Source: Elusimicrobiota bacterium (GTDB taxonomy: Bacteria > Elusimicrobiota > Elusimicrobia > UBA1565 > UBA9628). Taken from it: a DNA stretch of 64,000 nucleotides. Numbering within the stretch: the first letter of the stretch is position 1; every line of letters begins with the position of its first letter. The translations under genes and the position numbers were made by a program. Positions 45,100 through 55,283 of this stretch are shown one piece after another. The DNA lies in the NCBI GenBank assembly GCA_023213235.1, contig CP096137.1, positions 321,587-385,586 of the forward strand, written 5' to 3'. The notes under the pieces are model-generated. The model was not told where the DNA came from. It did no database searches and worked only from the letters and a program-made list of their open reading frames with translations.

Positions 45100-46496
45100 G
45101 TGGCCTCGAACACGGCGCAGTCGCGCCCCTTCTCTTTCGCCGAGCCCGCGCGCGCGTAGCCGGCGCCGAGGAACGCGCGGGCCGACGCCTCGTTGGGCTC
45201 GATCACGAGCGCCTTCAGCTTCGGGCAGCCGAGCTCCTCGGCCGCGCGCGTCCGGCTCAGCTTCAAGGCGAGCGTGCCGAGGCCCTTGCCGCGGAACGCG
45301 GAGGCGACGGCGAAGTGGACCTCGGCCTCGCGGTCGACGCGGACCTGGGCGGCGTGCGCGCCGGAGACCTCGAGGACGTAGAAGCGCGTCTTGGCGTCGG
45401 AGAGCTGTGCGGCGAACCACTTCGCGTGGACGGCGGACGGGATCGGCTCGGCGGAGAATGAGTGCGCGCGCACCGAGGGCGCGTTGGCCAGGCGCCACAC
45501 GGGCCAGACGTCGCCCGCCTGGGCGGGGCGCAGGAGGGCGTCGGCCTCTCCGAGCTTCGCCTTCGACAGCGCGGCGAGGACGCCGGCGGCGCGCTCCGCT
45601 CCCTTGCCGTCGACGAGCGCGCGTCCGGCCGCGCCCATGCGCGACGTGGCGAGGACCGAGCGCAGCGCGTCGGCGGCGTCGGACGCGGAGGCCTCGACGG
45701 CGGCGCCGGCCGCGGCGAGGCCCTTGGCCTGGCGCTTCTGGTTGTCCGCGACGGCGATGACGACGGCGGGCAGGGCCGCCGCCGCGCACTCGAGCGAGGT
45801 CACGCCCCCGGCGACGACGGCCGCGTCGCAGTCGAGCATCAGGGCGCGCAGGTCGGAGACGCCGCGGCGCAGGTCGGAGGCCAGCGTCTTGAGCCTCTCG
45901 CCGTGCGGGTTGTCGGGGCCGACGACGCAGACGACGTCGATCTCTCCCTTCATCGGCGCGAGCGAGGTAAGGACCGCTTCGGTGACGTTGTCGGCGTCGG
46001 CGCCGCCGAGCGTGACGAGGACCTTGGGCTTCTTTCCGCGCGCGCGGCGCACGGGCTCGGCGGCGAACTCGGGACGCAGCAGCGCCCAGCGCGGGCCCGC
46101 CAGGACGAGGGCGTCCGAGGGCGCGTAGGGGAAGTCCTCGCAGCCGGCGTTGGGGTTGAGGACCACGTCCGGAGACAGGCGCGGGCGGTGTCCGTGGTCG
46201 TCGACGACGAGGAGCTTCGCGCGGGACTTGGCGGCGTCGAGGTAGGCCGGGTCGAAGTCGTAGCCGTCGACGGCGAGCCAGCCGCCGGGAGCGGGTGAGT
46301 CGGCGGAGGCGGGGCGGCCTTCGATCCCGAGGGCCGCCAGCCGCTCGTCATGGGCGGCGGTGCGCTCGCCGGCGACGGCGGCCTTCCCGCCGAGCTTCTT
46401 CCAGGCCAGCGCCAGGGCCAGCCCGCGCAGGAGATGGCCGGAGCCGATCCGGGGGCCCGCGTCGGCCCGGACGACGAGTTCAGGGAGGTTGTTCAA
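45093..46496 (-). CDS. pseG: PseG-PseH fusion: UDP-sugar hydrolase plus acetyltransferase
   Basis: 467 residues. The N-terminal part is PseG: LVVRADAGPRIGSGHLLRGLALA, then VVDDHGHRP, LVTLGGADADN and VVAGGVTSLECAAAALP; it removes UDP from the acetylated 4-amino sugar. From about residue 320 a GNAT domain follows (ALLRPAQAGDVWPVWRLAN..., then VASAFRGKGLGTLALKL), the position of PseH, which acetylates the 4-amino group. The two enzymes act in sequence and are often separate. TTG 46496 lies in operator 4, nine bases after the -10 box, and the first codons read MNNLPEL. Confidence 0.9.
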   Translation of the reverse strand: MNNLPELVVRADAGPRIGSGHLLRGLALALAWKKLGGKAAVAGERTAAHDERLAALGIEGRPASADSPAPGGWLAVDGYDFDPAYLDAAKSRAKLLVVDDHGHRPRLSPDVVLNPNAGCEDFPYAPSDALVLAGPRWALLRPEFAAEPVRRARGKKPKVLVTLGGADADNVTEAVLTSLAPMKGEIDVVCVVGPDNPHGERLKTLASDLRRGVSDLRALMLDCDAAVVAGGVTSLECAAAALPAVVIAVADNQKRQAKGLAAAGAAVEASASDAADALRSVLATSRMGAAGRALVDGKGAERAAGVLAALSKAKLGEADALLRPAQAGDVWPVWRLANAPSVRAHSFSAEPIPSAVHAKWFAAQLSDAKTRFYVLEVSGAHAAQVRVDREAEVHFAVASAFRGKGLGTLALKLSRTRAAEELGCPKLKALVIEPNEASARAFLGAGYARAGSAKEKGRDCAVFEATC

Positions 46497-46511
46497 CTAA
46501 TGAACATTCTA
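46490..46511 (-). promoter_or_regulatory. Locus operator 4 with -10 box (pseGH)
   Basis: TGTTCA-ACTAA-TGAACA (46490-46506) with TAGAAT on the minus strand (46506-46511). The TAG stop of the upstream glycosyltransferase (46509-46511) is part of the -10 box. The TTG start of pseGH (46494-46496) is within the dyad. Confidence 0.85.
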
Positions 46512-47710
46512 CGATTTTTCGGCCAGCTCCCGGTAGAGTTCCGCGTAGCTCCGGGCCATGGCCCCGAGCTCGAACTTTTCCCGGAAGCGGTCGAAGCCGG
46601 CCGCGCCCATCGAGGCGCGCAGGGCCGCGTCGCGCGTCAGCCGTTCGAGCGCGTCCGCGAGGCCAGCGGCGTCGCCGGGCTCGGCGAGCAGGCCGGTGAC
46701 GCCGTGGTCGACCTCCTCTGGAATGCCCGCCAGGCGCGTCGACACGACGGGGCGGCCGAGCGCCATCGCGTCCAGAATCGCCAGAGGCATGTCCTCGGAA
46801 TGGATCGAGGGCAGGACGAAGCCGTCGCCGGCGGCGGCGACGTCGCGGGCGTCGGCGCGCATGCCGAGGAACAGGAACTTCGACGAGAGGCCGCGCTCGG
46901 CGGCGGCCTTTTCGATCCGCGGACGCTCGGCTCCGTCGCCGACGAGGACGAAGCGGCACGGCGAAGAGAGGCGGGCCGCCGCCTCGAGCAGGACGGCGTG
47001 CCCCTTGCGCTCCTCGAATAGCGCGGTCATGACCCAGACGACCTCGCCGTCGGACAGGCCGAGCTCGCGGCGGACCTCGGCGCGCGGGCGCGAGGCCGAG
47101 GCCGCGGGCACGCCGTCGCGGATGACCCGGCGCGGCACGCGCGGCAGGCGCGCGCCGAGCGAGGCCGAGGCGCGCTCGGTCGCGGTGACCGCGACGTCGG
47201 CGTCGCGGGAAACGAGGCGGTCGAGGACGCGCTCGAACGGGTCGGCCGACGGCGGGCGCGTCTGATTGTGCACGACGAGGACCGCGCGCGCGCCGGCACG
47301 CTTGGCGGCGACGACGGCCGCGCGGCAGCCGAGCGCGCCCGGGTAGCCGCCGTCGTTGACGTGCACGACGTCCGCGCCGAGCCCCGGAAGCGGCGGGCCA
47401 GGCCCGCCACGAGGAACGGATACAGGAAGACGTCGAGCAGGCGCAGCAGGACCTTGGCGAGCAGCAGGCCGGGGCCCCTGTGTCCGCCGGCCTCGAGACG
47501 CTCGAGGTTCTCGACGCGGCAGGGATACTCGAGCGTCGTCGCCGTCACGCCGGGCGCGGCCGCGGCCAGGCCCGCGTCGAAGGCCGGGTTCGAGCGGTGG
47601 ACGAGGGACGGAGAGAAGGGCGCCAGCGCCTCGTGCCTCAGCAGATAGCCGACGAGGCGGTCGGCGCCGCCGTAGACGGGGCAGTCGGAGAAGAAGACGA
47701 CGCGCGTCAC
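46509..47710 (-). CDS. Glycosyltransferase family 4 (one frame break)
   Basis: About 400 residues, GT-B fold. VVFFSDCPVYGGADRLVGYLLRHE is the acceptor-side Gly-rich start; DVVHVNDGGYPGALGCRAAV, FEERKGHAVLLEAAARL, FVLVGDGAERPRIEKAA and SIHSEDMPLAILDAMALGRPVVSTRLAGIPEEV match GT4, with the E-x7-E donor motif in the last. One break in CCCC (47382-47385). It is the last gene of the methylphosphonate operon and overlaps the ABC exporter (GTGA), so it may add the sugar that receives, or follows, the phosphonate. Confidence 0.88.
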
Positions 47711-49361
47711 GGCGCGGGGCGGGCGCCGCCCGCCAGCGTGAAGACCCGCGGCGAGGCGGAGGCGAACGCGGCCGCGTCGTGCGTCACGGCCACGACGGGC
47801 ATCTCCCGCGCCAGCTCGGCGATGCTCGCGACGAGGGCGGCCTTGCTCGCGTCGTCGAGGCCGTTGGTGACCTCGTCGAGCGCGAGCAGGTCGGCCTCCG
47901 AGGCGAGGGCGCGGGCGACGGCGAGGCGGCGGCGCTCGCCGCCGGAGAGCGAGCGGCCGAACTCCGCGAGCGCCGACGTCAGCCCGCCGCGCGCGCGCAC
48001 GAACTCCGCGGCGCCGGCGCGCTCGAGGCTGCGCCAGAGGGCCTCGTCGGCGAGCGCGCCGTCGGGATCGAGGTTCTCGCGGACGGTGCCGCTGAAGAGA
48101 TGGACGTCCTGCGCGACGTAGGCCACGCGCGCGCGGCGGCTCGACGCGTCGTGCTCCGCGCCGGAGGCGCCGCGGTAGACGACCCGTCCGGCCTCCGGCG
48201 CGAACAGGCCGGCGAGCAGGTTGATCAAGGTGGTCTTGCCCGAGCCCGACGGCCCCGTGACGAGCAGGAGCCGTCCCGGCTCCACGACGAGGCTGGCCCC
48301 GTCGAGCACGCGGCGGCCGCCCTGGGAGTAGACGGCGCCCTCGAGACGGGCGCTGACGAGCCGCTCTCCGAGCGGCTCGCGCGGCGGCTCCTCGGGGATG
48401 ATCGCGAGGTCGTCGAGCGGCTTGAGGCTGCCGACCGTCCGCGTCAGCGTGCCCAAGGTCGCGACGAGCGCGTTGACCGAGGTCGCCGCGCGGAACGCGA
48501 GCACGCCGACGCCGCCGAAGCTCGCGGCGCTGGCGTCGCCGCCCCACGCCGCGAGGGCGAGCAGCGCCGCGCCCATGGCGAGCGGGTTGATCGCGGCGAG
48601 CACGCCGAGCGTCCAGCCGATCTGAAGCTCGCGCTGGAACACCTCGGCCTGCCGGCGCAGCGCGCGGCGCAGCAGGCTCGCGGTTTCTCCGGACGCCTTG
48701 GCCTGGAAGATCCCGGCGAGGGACTCGGTGAGGTCCGCGGCGAGCCCCTGGCGGGCGGAAGCCTGGCTGCGGGCGAGCCGGCTCTGCAGGCTGTACAGCG
48801 CCTTGAGGGCGAGCCACGCGGGCACGGCGAGGGCGGCCAGGCCCATCGCGAGCGTGGGCGCCACGGCGGCGGCCATCACGGAGAGCAGGGCCGCCGAGAT
48901 GAGGAGGTAGAGGGCGCTGAAGAAGGAGGTCACGTAGCGCGTGAGCAGGGGCAGCTCCTCCGTCAGCGCTCCGATCCAGCGGCCGACCTGCTGGCCGCGC
49001 AGGACGTCCCAGCGTCCGAGGACGACGCGCTCGAGGCACGCGGCCTGGACGCGGCGCCGGATGACGATGCCGATCGCGGTCTCGATGAGGATCAGGGCGG
49101 CGGCGAGCGCCGCCTTGGCGAGGAACAGAAGGCCGACGACGCCCGGCGTGGGCGGCCCGAAGGCGTCGAGCCAGGGGCCGATCATCCCGGCCGGGGAGTC
49201 GCCTCGGCGGCCACGAGCCGCACGAGCTGGAGCCACGCCAGGCCGTCGAGCGCGGCGCCGACGGGCGTCAGGAGGTAGTAGGTCGCGAGCAGGAGCTTCA
49301 TGCGCGCGTCGGGCAGGCCGCAGCGCTTGAGCACGGAGTAGGCGAGCTTGAGGGAGTTCAC
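47707..49361 (-). CDS. ABC exporter, fused TMD-NBD (one frame break)
   Basis: About 551 residues after joining a 59-residue first segment (VNSLKLAYSVLKRCGLPD...LVAAEATP, the first membrane helix) to the main part by one base in GGGG (49193-49196). Roughly six helices, then an ATPase: GPSGSGKTTLINLLAG (Walker A), SGTVRENLD, LSGGERRRLAVARAL (signature), DLLALDEVTNGLDD (Walker B with the catalytic Glu). MsbA-type half-transporter, probably a homodimer. Because it lies between the phosphonoacetaldehyde reductase and a glycosyltransferase, a flippase for a lipid-linked glycan unit is a reasonable guess. Confidence 0.85.
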
Positions 49362-50475
49362 GCGACCCCCAGGCGGGAGAGCGACGCCGCGATGAGGCGC
49401 TCGGCGCCGGCCTGATCGACCGGCGCGACGTTGTTCTCGGCGCGGCCGGGGGCGATGAACGCGGCCTCGAGCTCGGCGACCTTTCTCCGGGAGCCGACGG
49501 CCGCCGCGAGGCGGGCGGGGACGCCGAGCGCGGCGTAGAGCGCGTCGAGGCGCGAGACGGCCTCGTCGACGGAGGCGGCGCCGAGCGCCTCCGCGATCAG
49601 CAGGCCGCGCTCGGGCGAGTGCGCGCCGTTGAGCTTCAGCACCTCGGGCAAGGTGAACGAGCAGGCGAGGCCGTGCGGGACGCCGAGCCGTGCGGTGAAC
49701 GGGTAGGAGATCGAGTGGGCGATGGCCGTGCGCGTGCGCGAGATCGCGAGGCCCGCGTCGACGCTCGCGTCCTGGACGGCCTTGCGGACCGCCGGCTCGG
49801 CGAAGCGCTCGGCGTACCCGCCGCCGAGCGCGCGCGACAGCGCCTCGATCGCGCGTACGGCGAGAGCGTCCGACTCCGGTCCCGCGTTCCTGTTCCAGAT
49901 CGACTCCATCGCGTGCGACAGCGCGTCGAGCGCGGGGAACAGGCTCTGGTCGTAGGAGAGGCCGTCGGTCATCGACGGGACGATGATCGCCGTCTCGGGG
50001 TACAGCTTGGGGTGGGAAATCGAGTGCTTCCTGTCCGCGTCCCACAGCGAGCCCCACATCGTGACCTCGGAGCCGGTGCCGGCCGTCGTCGGGACGGCGA
50101 CGATCGGCGGCGGCGCGAAGTCCGCGGGAAAGGGGCGCCGCCGCGCACGTGCCGGTCGAGGAAGGCGGCGGGATCGGCCTGCCCGCGCGCGGCGGCCAGC
50201 CCCTTCGCCGCGTCGAGCGCCGAGCCGCCGCCGAGGGCGACGATCAGGCGCGCGTCGGGGGCCACGTCCTTCGCGCGGCGCGCGACCCAGTCGAGGCGCG
50301 GGTTGGGCGCGACGTCGGCGGTGACGCCGAGAACGAAGCAGGCCTTCTTCACCTGGGCGAGCGTGCCGCGCTTCTGGGAGCCCGGGGTCGTCACGACCCA
50401 GCACGGGCGGCCGGCGGCGGCGGCCTTCAGGGCCGGGCCGAGCACGGAGGCGCGGACGACCTGGACCGGATTCAT
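49358..50475 (-). CDS. phpC: Iron-containing alcohol dehydrogenase, probable phosphonoacetaldehyde reductase (one frame break)
   Basis: About 372 residues. GGGSALDAAKGLAA (NAD(P) loop), PTTAGTGSEVTMWGSLWD, DALSHAMESIWNRNAGPESD and HGLACSFTLPEVLKLNG are group III alcohol dehydrogenase motifs with the metal-binding His residues. In phosphonate clusters this type reduces phosphonoacetaldehyde to 2-hydroxyethylphosphonate, the substrate of the MpnS two genes upstream. One break in GGG (50126-50128). The ATG is shared with the preceding stop. Confidence 0.88.
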
Positions 50476-51185
50476 GCCGCGGGCGCGGCGAGGTATCGCC
50501 GCGCTTTCTCGAGACTCGGGAGGTCGTCGACCTCGCACCAAGGCCCGCGGCACTCGACGAAGGCGAGCGGCCGCTTCTCGTCGAGGAGCGCCTGATGGGC
50601 GTGGATCAGCGCGGCCTTGCGCGGATTCGCCGCGACGGCGGCCTCGAGGCGGCGCACGGCGGCGGGCCCCTCCGCGCGCGAGAACCGGGACATGCCGAGG
50701 AACTCGGCGTTGGCCTCGGCGTCGGAGACGTTGAGCTTGCCGATGCGGACGATCGAGTCCTTTTCGAGGCGCACCTTCTCGATCGTGTCGTCGAACGGCC
50801 GCGCGGAGCGGTCGATCGCGACGGCGGCGGGCGCGTCGAGCGAGAGCATCCCGGCGTAGACGCTCTCCGGGCAGAAGAGGTCGCCGGTGATCACGAGCAG
50901 GCCGTCGGCGAACTCCGCGCGGGCCTTGAGCAGGCTGCCGGCCTGGTCGGTGCTCTCCCAGTCGGGGTTCTCGTAGAACTTGATCCCCGACGGGAAGGCC
51001 TTGCGGTAGCTGTCCTGCCGGTAGCCGACGACGAAGGAGATGTCCTTCACGCCAAGCCGGCGGAGGATCCCGACGGTGCGGGCGGCCAAAGTCGTTCCCC
51101 CGAGGTCGAGCAGGCCCTTGGGCGTGTCGTCGGTGTGCGGCTGCAGGCGCGAGCCCCGCCCGGCGGCGAGGACGACCGCCCTCAC
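50472..51185 (-). CDS. Nucleotidyltransferase (LicC-like), possible phosphonate cytidylyltransferase
   Basis: A 237-residue GT-A-type nucleotidyltransferase. VVLAAGRGSRLQPHTDDTPKGLLDLGG is the NTP-binding loop with the PKGLL lysine; LKARAEFADGLLVITGDLFC carries the metal Asp; CEVDDLPSLEKARRYL is the C-terminal metal site. This is the LicC/choline-phosphate cytidylyltransferase shape, and such enzymes also activate phosphonates as CMP esters. Placed directly behind mpnS (GTGA overlap), it may make CMP-methylphosphonate or CMP-hydroxyethylphosphonate. A second such domain is fused to PepM. Confidence 0.82.
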   Translation of the reverse strand: MRAVVLAAGRGSRLQPHTDDTPKGLLDLGGTTLAARTVGILRRLGVKDISFVVGYRQDSYRKAFPSGIKFYENPDWESTDQAGSLLKARAEFADGLLVITGDLFCPESVYAGMLSLDAPAAVAIDRSARPFDDTIEKVRLEKDSIVRIGKLNVSDAEANAEFLGMSRFSRAEGPAAVRRLEAAVAANPRKAALIHAHQALLDEKRPLAFVECRGPWCEVDDLPSLEKARRYLAAPAA

Positions 51186-52535
51186 TTCTTCTCCTCGCGG
51201 TACCAGAGCGTGTGCTCGTCGTAGACGCGGCGCAGGTTCTTCGGGCCGATGTGCGCGAGCTCGCGCTGGGCCTCGCCCATCGTCTTGCCGCCGATGCGCA
51301 GGCTGAGCAGCTCCATCTTCCCGGATACGGGCGCGAAGGAGTGAGGGACGTGCGGCTTGAGGTAGGCGGAGTCGTCGGGGGCCAGCGTCGCCTCGTGGGA
51401 CTTGCCCGCGTTCTCCCAGCGCATCGTCACGGGGAGGAGCCGAAGTTGTAGACGTACTGATGCAGGGGCATCTTCAGGTCGAGGGAGGAAGCCGCTCCCT
51501 CGCGCTCGAGGATGACGGCCTTCGAGTACGGAAGGTAGCGCGCGGCGGCGAGATCGGTCACCGTATAGGCGCCGAAGCGGCGCGGCGCGGTCGAGGCGCG
51601 CCGGCGCGTGACGACCTTCACGTCGAAATCGTCGGGGGCATGAGGTCGCGCGAGTGGACGTCGAGGGCGTCGGCGAGGGCCTCGTACTCGTCCTGAGTCG
51701 GCAACCGTTTTCCCGCGAGCAGGGCCGGCGCGTCCTTCACGCCGGAGAGCTCGGCGAGGGTCTGCGGCGTCATCGTCATGGCCTCGAGCTGCTGGCGCAG
51801 CAGCGACGCCGCGTAGGCCTCGCGGCTCGACGCGTCGAGCATGTAGCCGGAGGGCAAGGACCCGCCCAAGGCCGAGAGCTCGTGCTGGACGTCGCCGGAG
51901 AGCTTGTTGCCGTAGGTCAGCGCGAGGATCAGCCCCTTGCGGCCGCCGTAGCGCGCGTCCGCGTCCTTCTTCCGGGTCGCGAAGGTGTGCGGGACGAAGG
52001 GCGTGATGTACATCGAGTCGCCGGTCTCGGCCTTCATCACGCGGCGCTCGGTCCCCTCGAGGTAGTAGAAGTTCACCGCGCCCACGAACATCGTGAACTG
52101 GTGCATGAAGTGGCCGTTGTTCCATTGCACCTCCGGCGAGGACGGGTCGTCGCCGTCGACCTCGCGCAGCTCGAGGATCCACTCGGGGCGGAACGGCGAG
52201 ACGCGGGACATCGCGGTGTCCCGGTACTCGTAGTAGTCGGAGCCGCCGCGCTGGAAGACGCGGGACGATTTCTCGGAGTCCGCGGCGCGCATGACGAGGG
52301 CGCCCTCGGGCGCGTCGTCCGACACGATCATGAAGTCGCGGCGGTTGACGGGCCAGGCCTTCGTCGCGCGCGCGAGGATCTCCTCGGTGAGCGGGGCCTC
52401 GCCGGCGATGATCTTCTCGACGGTCTCGAGCGGCACGCCGAGGTCGGCGGCCGCGGCGGCGCGGTTCCTCTTCAGATCGTTGATGATCGAGAGGAAGGTC
52501 GCGCCCTGGCGCTTCAGATCGGAGCTTTCAGGCAT
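51182..52535 (-). CDS. mpnS: Methylphosphonate synthase (MpnS-type, two frame breaks)
   Basis: About 451 residues after repair, the length of HEPD/MpnS. These non-haem iron enzymes act on 2-hydroxyethylphosphonate with O2; HEPD yields hydroxymethylphosphonate, MpnS methylphosphonate. The N-terminal iron site has His142, Gln146, Ile177 and His183 (NGHFMHQF and YITPFVPHTF). HEPD has Glu at the Ile position; MpnS has Ile there and takes Gln as third ligand, exactly as here. Asn139 at minus three matches a conserved substrate residue. A second cupin repeat follows (PHVPHSF). Breaks lie in GGGGG (51634-51638) and GGGG (51431-51434). It overlaps ppd by 22 bases. Confidence 0.88.
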
Positions 52536-53659
52536 TCGATGAACTGCTCCTTGACCTGGAGCGGGGTGACCGTCGGGCGGCCGAGCTCGGCGGCGGAGCC
52601 GACTCCGACCTTCATGTGGATAAAGGAGGGGCCCTTCTCAGTCAGCGCGGTCTTCACGGCGGCGGTCAGCGCCTCGCTCGTGTCGGCGCGGCGGGCGGAG
52701 GCGTACGAGCAGGCGGCGGCCACGGCGGCGAAGTCCACGGTGCTCGAGCACGTCGCCTGCGCGCCGGTGGACTCGTGCGCCTCGTTGTCGAGCACGACGT
52801 GGACGAGGTTCGCGGGGCGGTAATGGCCGATCGTGCCGAGGGCCCCGAGCTTCATGAGCGCGGCGCCGTCGCCGTCGAGGACGACGACTCTGCGCTCCGG
52901 ACGATTAAGAGCGGCGCCGAGGCCGATCGCCGAGGCGCAGCCCATGCCGCCGACGACGTAGAGCTGCCCGGGCCGGTGGCCGAGGTCGTGCAGCTCGCGG
53001 CCGATCTTCCCGGTCGTGGCGACGACGAGGTCGTCCTTGCGCAGGAGTCCGGCGACGAGCTTGATCGCCTCGAGCCGCGGCAGGCGCTTGGCCGTGGAGA
53101 ACGAGCCCGAGACCGCGGCCGCTCGCGCGGCGGGCGCCGCGGAGGCCTTGAGCGGGAAGGGCGCGACCGCTCCCTTCTTCATGAGCAGCGCGTAGGGCAG
53201 GGACTTCTCCGCCATGTACCGGTCGGCCTCGTCGAGCGCGGCGGCGACGTCCTCGGCGCGGTCGGGGAAGACCTTCCAGGGTATGCGCATCGCGTCGAGA
53301 AGCTCGCCGGTGATCTGTCCCATCAGCTCGTGCTGAGGCTCGTCCTTCAGGCCGGGCGCGCCGCGGTGCGTCGTGATCAGCAAGGTCGGCACCTTGAAGG
53401 GGAAGTTCAGGCTCGTGAGCGGGTTGACCGTGTTTCCGAGGCCGGAGTTCTGGCAGATCACGACGGTCTTCGCGCCGGCGAGGTGCGCGCCGAAGGCGAC
53501 GCCGACGGCCTCGCCCTCGCTCGCCGCGCCGACGTAGGACAGCTTGGGGTCGGAGATGACGTAGTTGATGAACGGCGTCAGGAACGAGCACGGCACGCCC
53601 GTCCAGAAGCGGTAGCCGCGGGCCAGGGCGGGCTCGACGAAGTCGGCGGCCTGGATCAT
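52514..53659 (-). CDS. aepY: Phosphonopyruvate decarboxylase
   Basis: A 381-residue ThDP-dependent enzyme that converts phosphonopyruvate to phosphonoacetaldehyde and so pulls the unfavourable PepM reaction forward. WTGVPCSFLTPFINYV, YVGAASEGEAVGVAFGAHLAGAKT and CQNSGLGNTVNPLTSL are the PYR-domain segments including the catalytic Glu; VVVLDGDGAALMKLGALGTIGHYRPANLVHVVLDNEAHESTG contains the GDG-N ThDP motif. It follows pepM by one base and overlaps mpnS. Confidence 0.95.
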   Translation of the reverse strand: MIQAADFVEPALARGYRFWTGVPCSFLTPFINYVISDPKLSYVGAASEGEAVGVAFGAHLAGAKTVVICQNSGLGNTVNPLTSLNFPFKVPTLLITTHRGAPGLKDEPQHELMGQITGELLDAMRIPWKVFPDRAEDVAAALDEADRYMAEKSLPYALLMKKGAVAPFPLKASAAPAARAAAVSGSFSTAKRLPRLEAIKLVAGLLRKDDLVVATTGKIGRELHDLGHRPGQLYVVGGMGCASAIGLGAALNRPERRVVVLDGDGAALMKLGALGTIGHYRPANLVHVVLDNEAHESTGAQATCSSTVDFAAVAAACSYASARRADTSEALTAAVKTALTEKGPSFIHMKVGVGSAAELGRPTVTPLQVKEQFIECLKAPI

Positions 53660-53660
53660 C

Positions 53661-55283
53661 CTAGAAGGATCCCGCCGCGCCGAGGTCGGTCACGTCGTCG
53701 ACGTCGAGCCAGTGGCCGCGCACGTACTGGACCTTCACGGAGACGCCGCGCGCGACGAGCTCGTTGAGCAAGGCCGCCATGCGCAATTTATTGAAGTCGG
53801 GCCGCTTCGCGAGCTCGGCCATCGCGTCCTTGACCGCGGCCAGGCCCTTGGCGCTGAGCTTGAGCAGGCCGATCCACTCGCCGTGCGTGTCCGCCGCGGG
53901 GACGGCGGGACCCATCGTCTTGAGCCGGACCTCGTGGTCGAACTGCTCCTTGCGGTAGGCGCGGTCGCAGGAGACGAAGTCGCCGTAGCGGTCGTCGCGG
54001 CGGCGCTCCCTCCAGTCCGAGTCGACGGCGAGCAGGACGTCGTCGTCGGCGGCGAGCAGCAGCTCGGGGATGTATTTCTTGTAGAGGATGTCGCCGTAGG
54101 CGACGAGCGTCGCGCCCGAGACCTTCTCCAATCCCTTGGCCAGGGAGGAGAGCTCCTGCGTCGTCTCGTAGGCGTCGTTGTCGGCGAAGCGCAGGTTCGG
54201 CGCGGAGATCAGCTCCTTGCGGAAGCCGCGCACGATCGTGATGTCCTTGATGCCGACCTCGTTGAGCGTGTCGACCTGCCGGTACAGCAGCGGGCGGCCG
54301 CCGATCGGCAGCATCGCCTTCGGCAGGGCCTCGGTCAACGCGCCGAGCTCCTTGCCGCGCGAGGCGGCGAGGATGACGGCCGAGACCGTCTTGCCCGCGC
54401 CGGGCAGGTAGCGCTTCTCGGCCTCCTCGAGCTCGGCGTCGCCCTGGAGGCGGAAGATCTCGGCGACGGGGACGATGCGCTCCTCGACGTTGAGAAGCGT
54501 CTGCTCCTTGGCGATCTGGCGCGCGGTCTGCTGCATCGCGGCGGCGGCGCTGCGCACGAGGTGGTTGGCCCAGATCGCGACGGAGAAGCCCGCGTCGCGG
54601 AACACGTCGGTCGGCGTTGCGTAGTACTTCGTCGGGACGATGACGACGGGGCAGCGCTTGCCCCACTCCTTCTGGAACGCGAGCACCTCGTCGGGGACCG
54701 ACTTCTTCGAGTGGATCAGGATCGCGTCGGCGCCGGCTTTGTGGTAGGCGTCGGCGCGCTTAAGCGCCTCGCCGAGCCCCCAGCCCGCGATCAGCGCCTC
54801 GACGCGCGCGACGACGCAGAAGTCGGGGTCTTCCTGCGAGTCCTTCGCGGCCTTGATCTTGCCGGCGAACTCCTCCATGTCGGCGAGCGGCTGGCGCTCC
54901 TCGCGCAGGAAGCTGTTCGTCTTCGGGAAGACCTTGTCCTCGATCGCGACGCCGGCCACGCCGAGCTGGCCGAGTTTCTTGACGAGACGGCGCACGTTGT
55001 TGAAGTTGCCGTAGCCGGTGTCGCCGTCGAGCAGGAGCGGGATCGAGGTGTTTCCGCCGATGAAGTCGACGACGTCGAGCACCTCGGTCCAGGACGCCTC
55101 GTTGTTGTCGCGCACGCCGAGCGCGGCGGAGATGGAGAGGCCGGAGCCCCACATGCCCTTGAACCCGGCTTCCTCCACGATCTTGGCCGAGAGGCCGTTG
55201 TGGACCTCGCAGAGGAACTCAAGCTCCGGGGACGCGAGGAGCGCGCGCAGACGGGACGCCTTGCTGGCCTTTTTCACGAGCAT
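53661..55283 (-). CDS. pepM: PEP mutase fused to a nucleotidyltransferase
   Basis: 540 residues. Residues 1 to about 300 are phosphoenolpyruvate phosphomutase: [42 protein letters not shown] and the diagnostic [14 protein letters not shown] (EDKx5NS). This enzyme makes the C-P bond. From about residue 310 a GT-A nucleotidyltransferase follows ([63 protein letters not shown]). Fusions of PepM and such domains occur in several phosphonate pathways (in Fom1 of fosfomycin the order is reversed) and activate the product as CMP ester. It follows cysQ with overlap. Confidence 0.95.
   Translation of the reverse strand: MLVKKASKASRLRALLASPELEFLCEVHNGLSAKIVEEAGFKGMWGSGLSISAALGVRDNNEASWTEVLDVVDFIGGNTSIPLLLDGDTGYGNFNNVRRLVKKLGQLGVAGVAIEDKVFPKTNSFLREERQPLADMEEFAGKIKAAKDSQEDPDFCVVARVEALIAGWGLGEALKRADAYHKAGADAILIHSKKSVPDEVLAFQKEWGKRCPVVIVPTKYYATPTDVFRDAGFSVAIWANHLVRSAAAAMQQTARQIAKEQTLLNVEERIVPVAEIFRLQGDAELEEAEKRYLPGAGKTVSAVILAASRGKELGALTEALPKAMLPIGGRPLLYRQVDTLNEVGIKDITIVRGFRKELISAPNLRFADNDAYETTQELSSLAKGLEKVSGATLVAYGDILYKKYIPELLLAADDDVLLAVDSDWRERRRDDRYGDFVSCDRAYRKEQFDHEVRLKTMGPAVPAADTHGEWIGLLKLSAKGLAAVKDAMAELAKRPDFNKLRMAALLNELVARGVSVKVQYVRGHWLDVDDVTDLGAAGSF

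Noticed and set aside
51182..52535. HEPD or HppE identity
   Set aside because: Length fits HEPD/MpnS, not the short HppE, and the Glu ligand of HEPD is Ile with Gln at the alternate position, as in MpnS.
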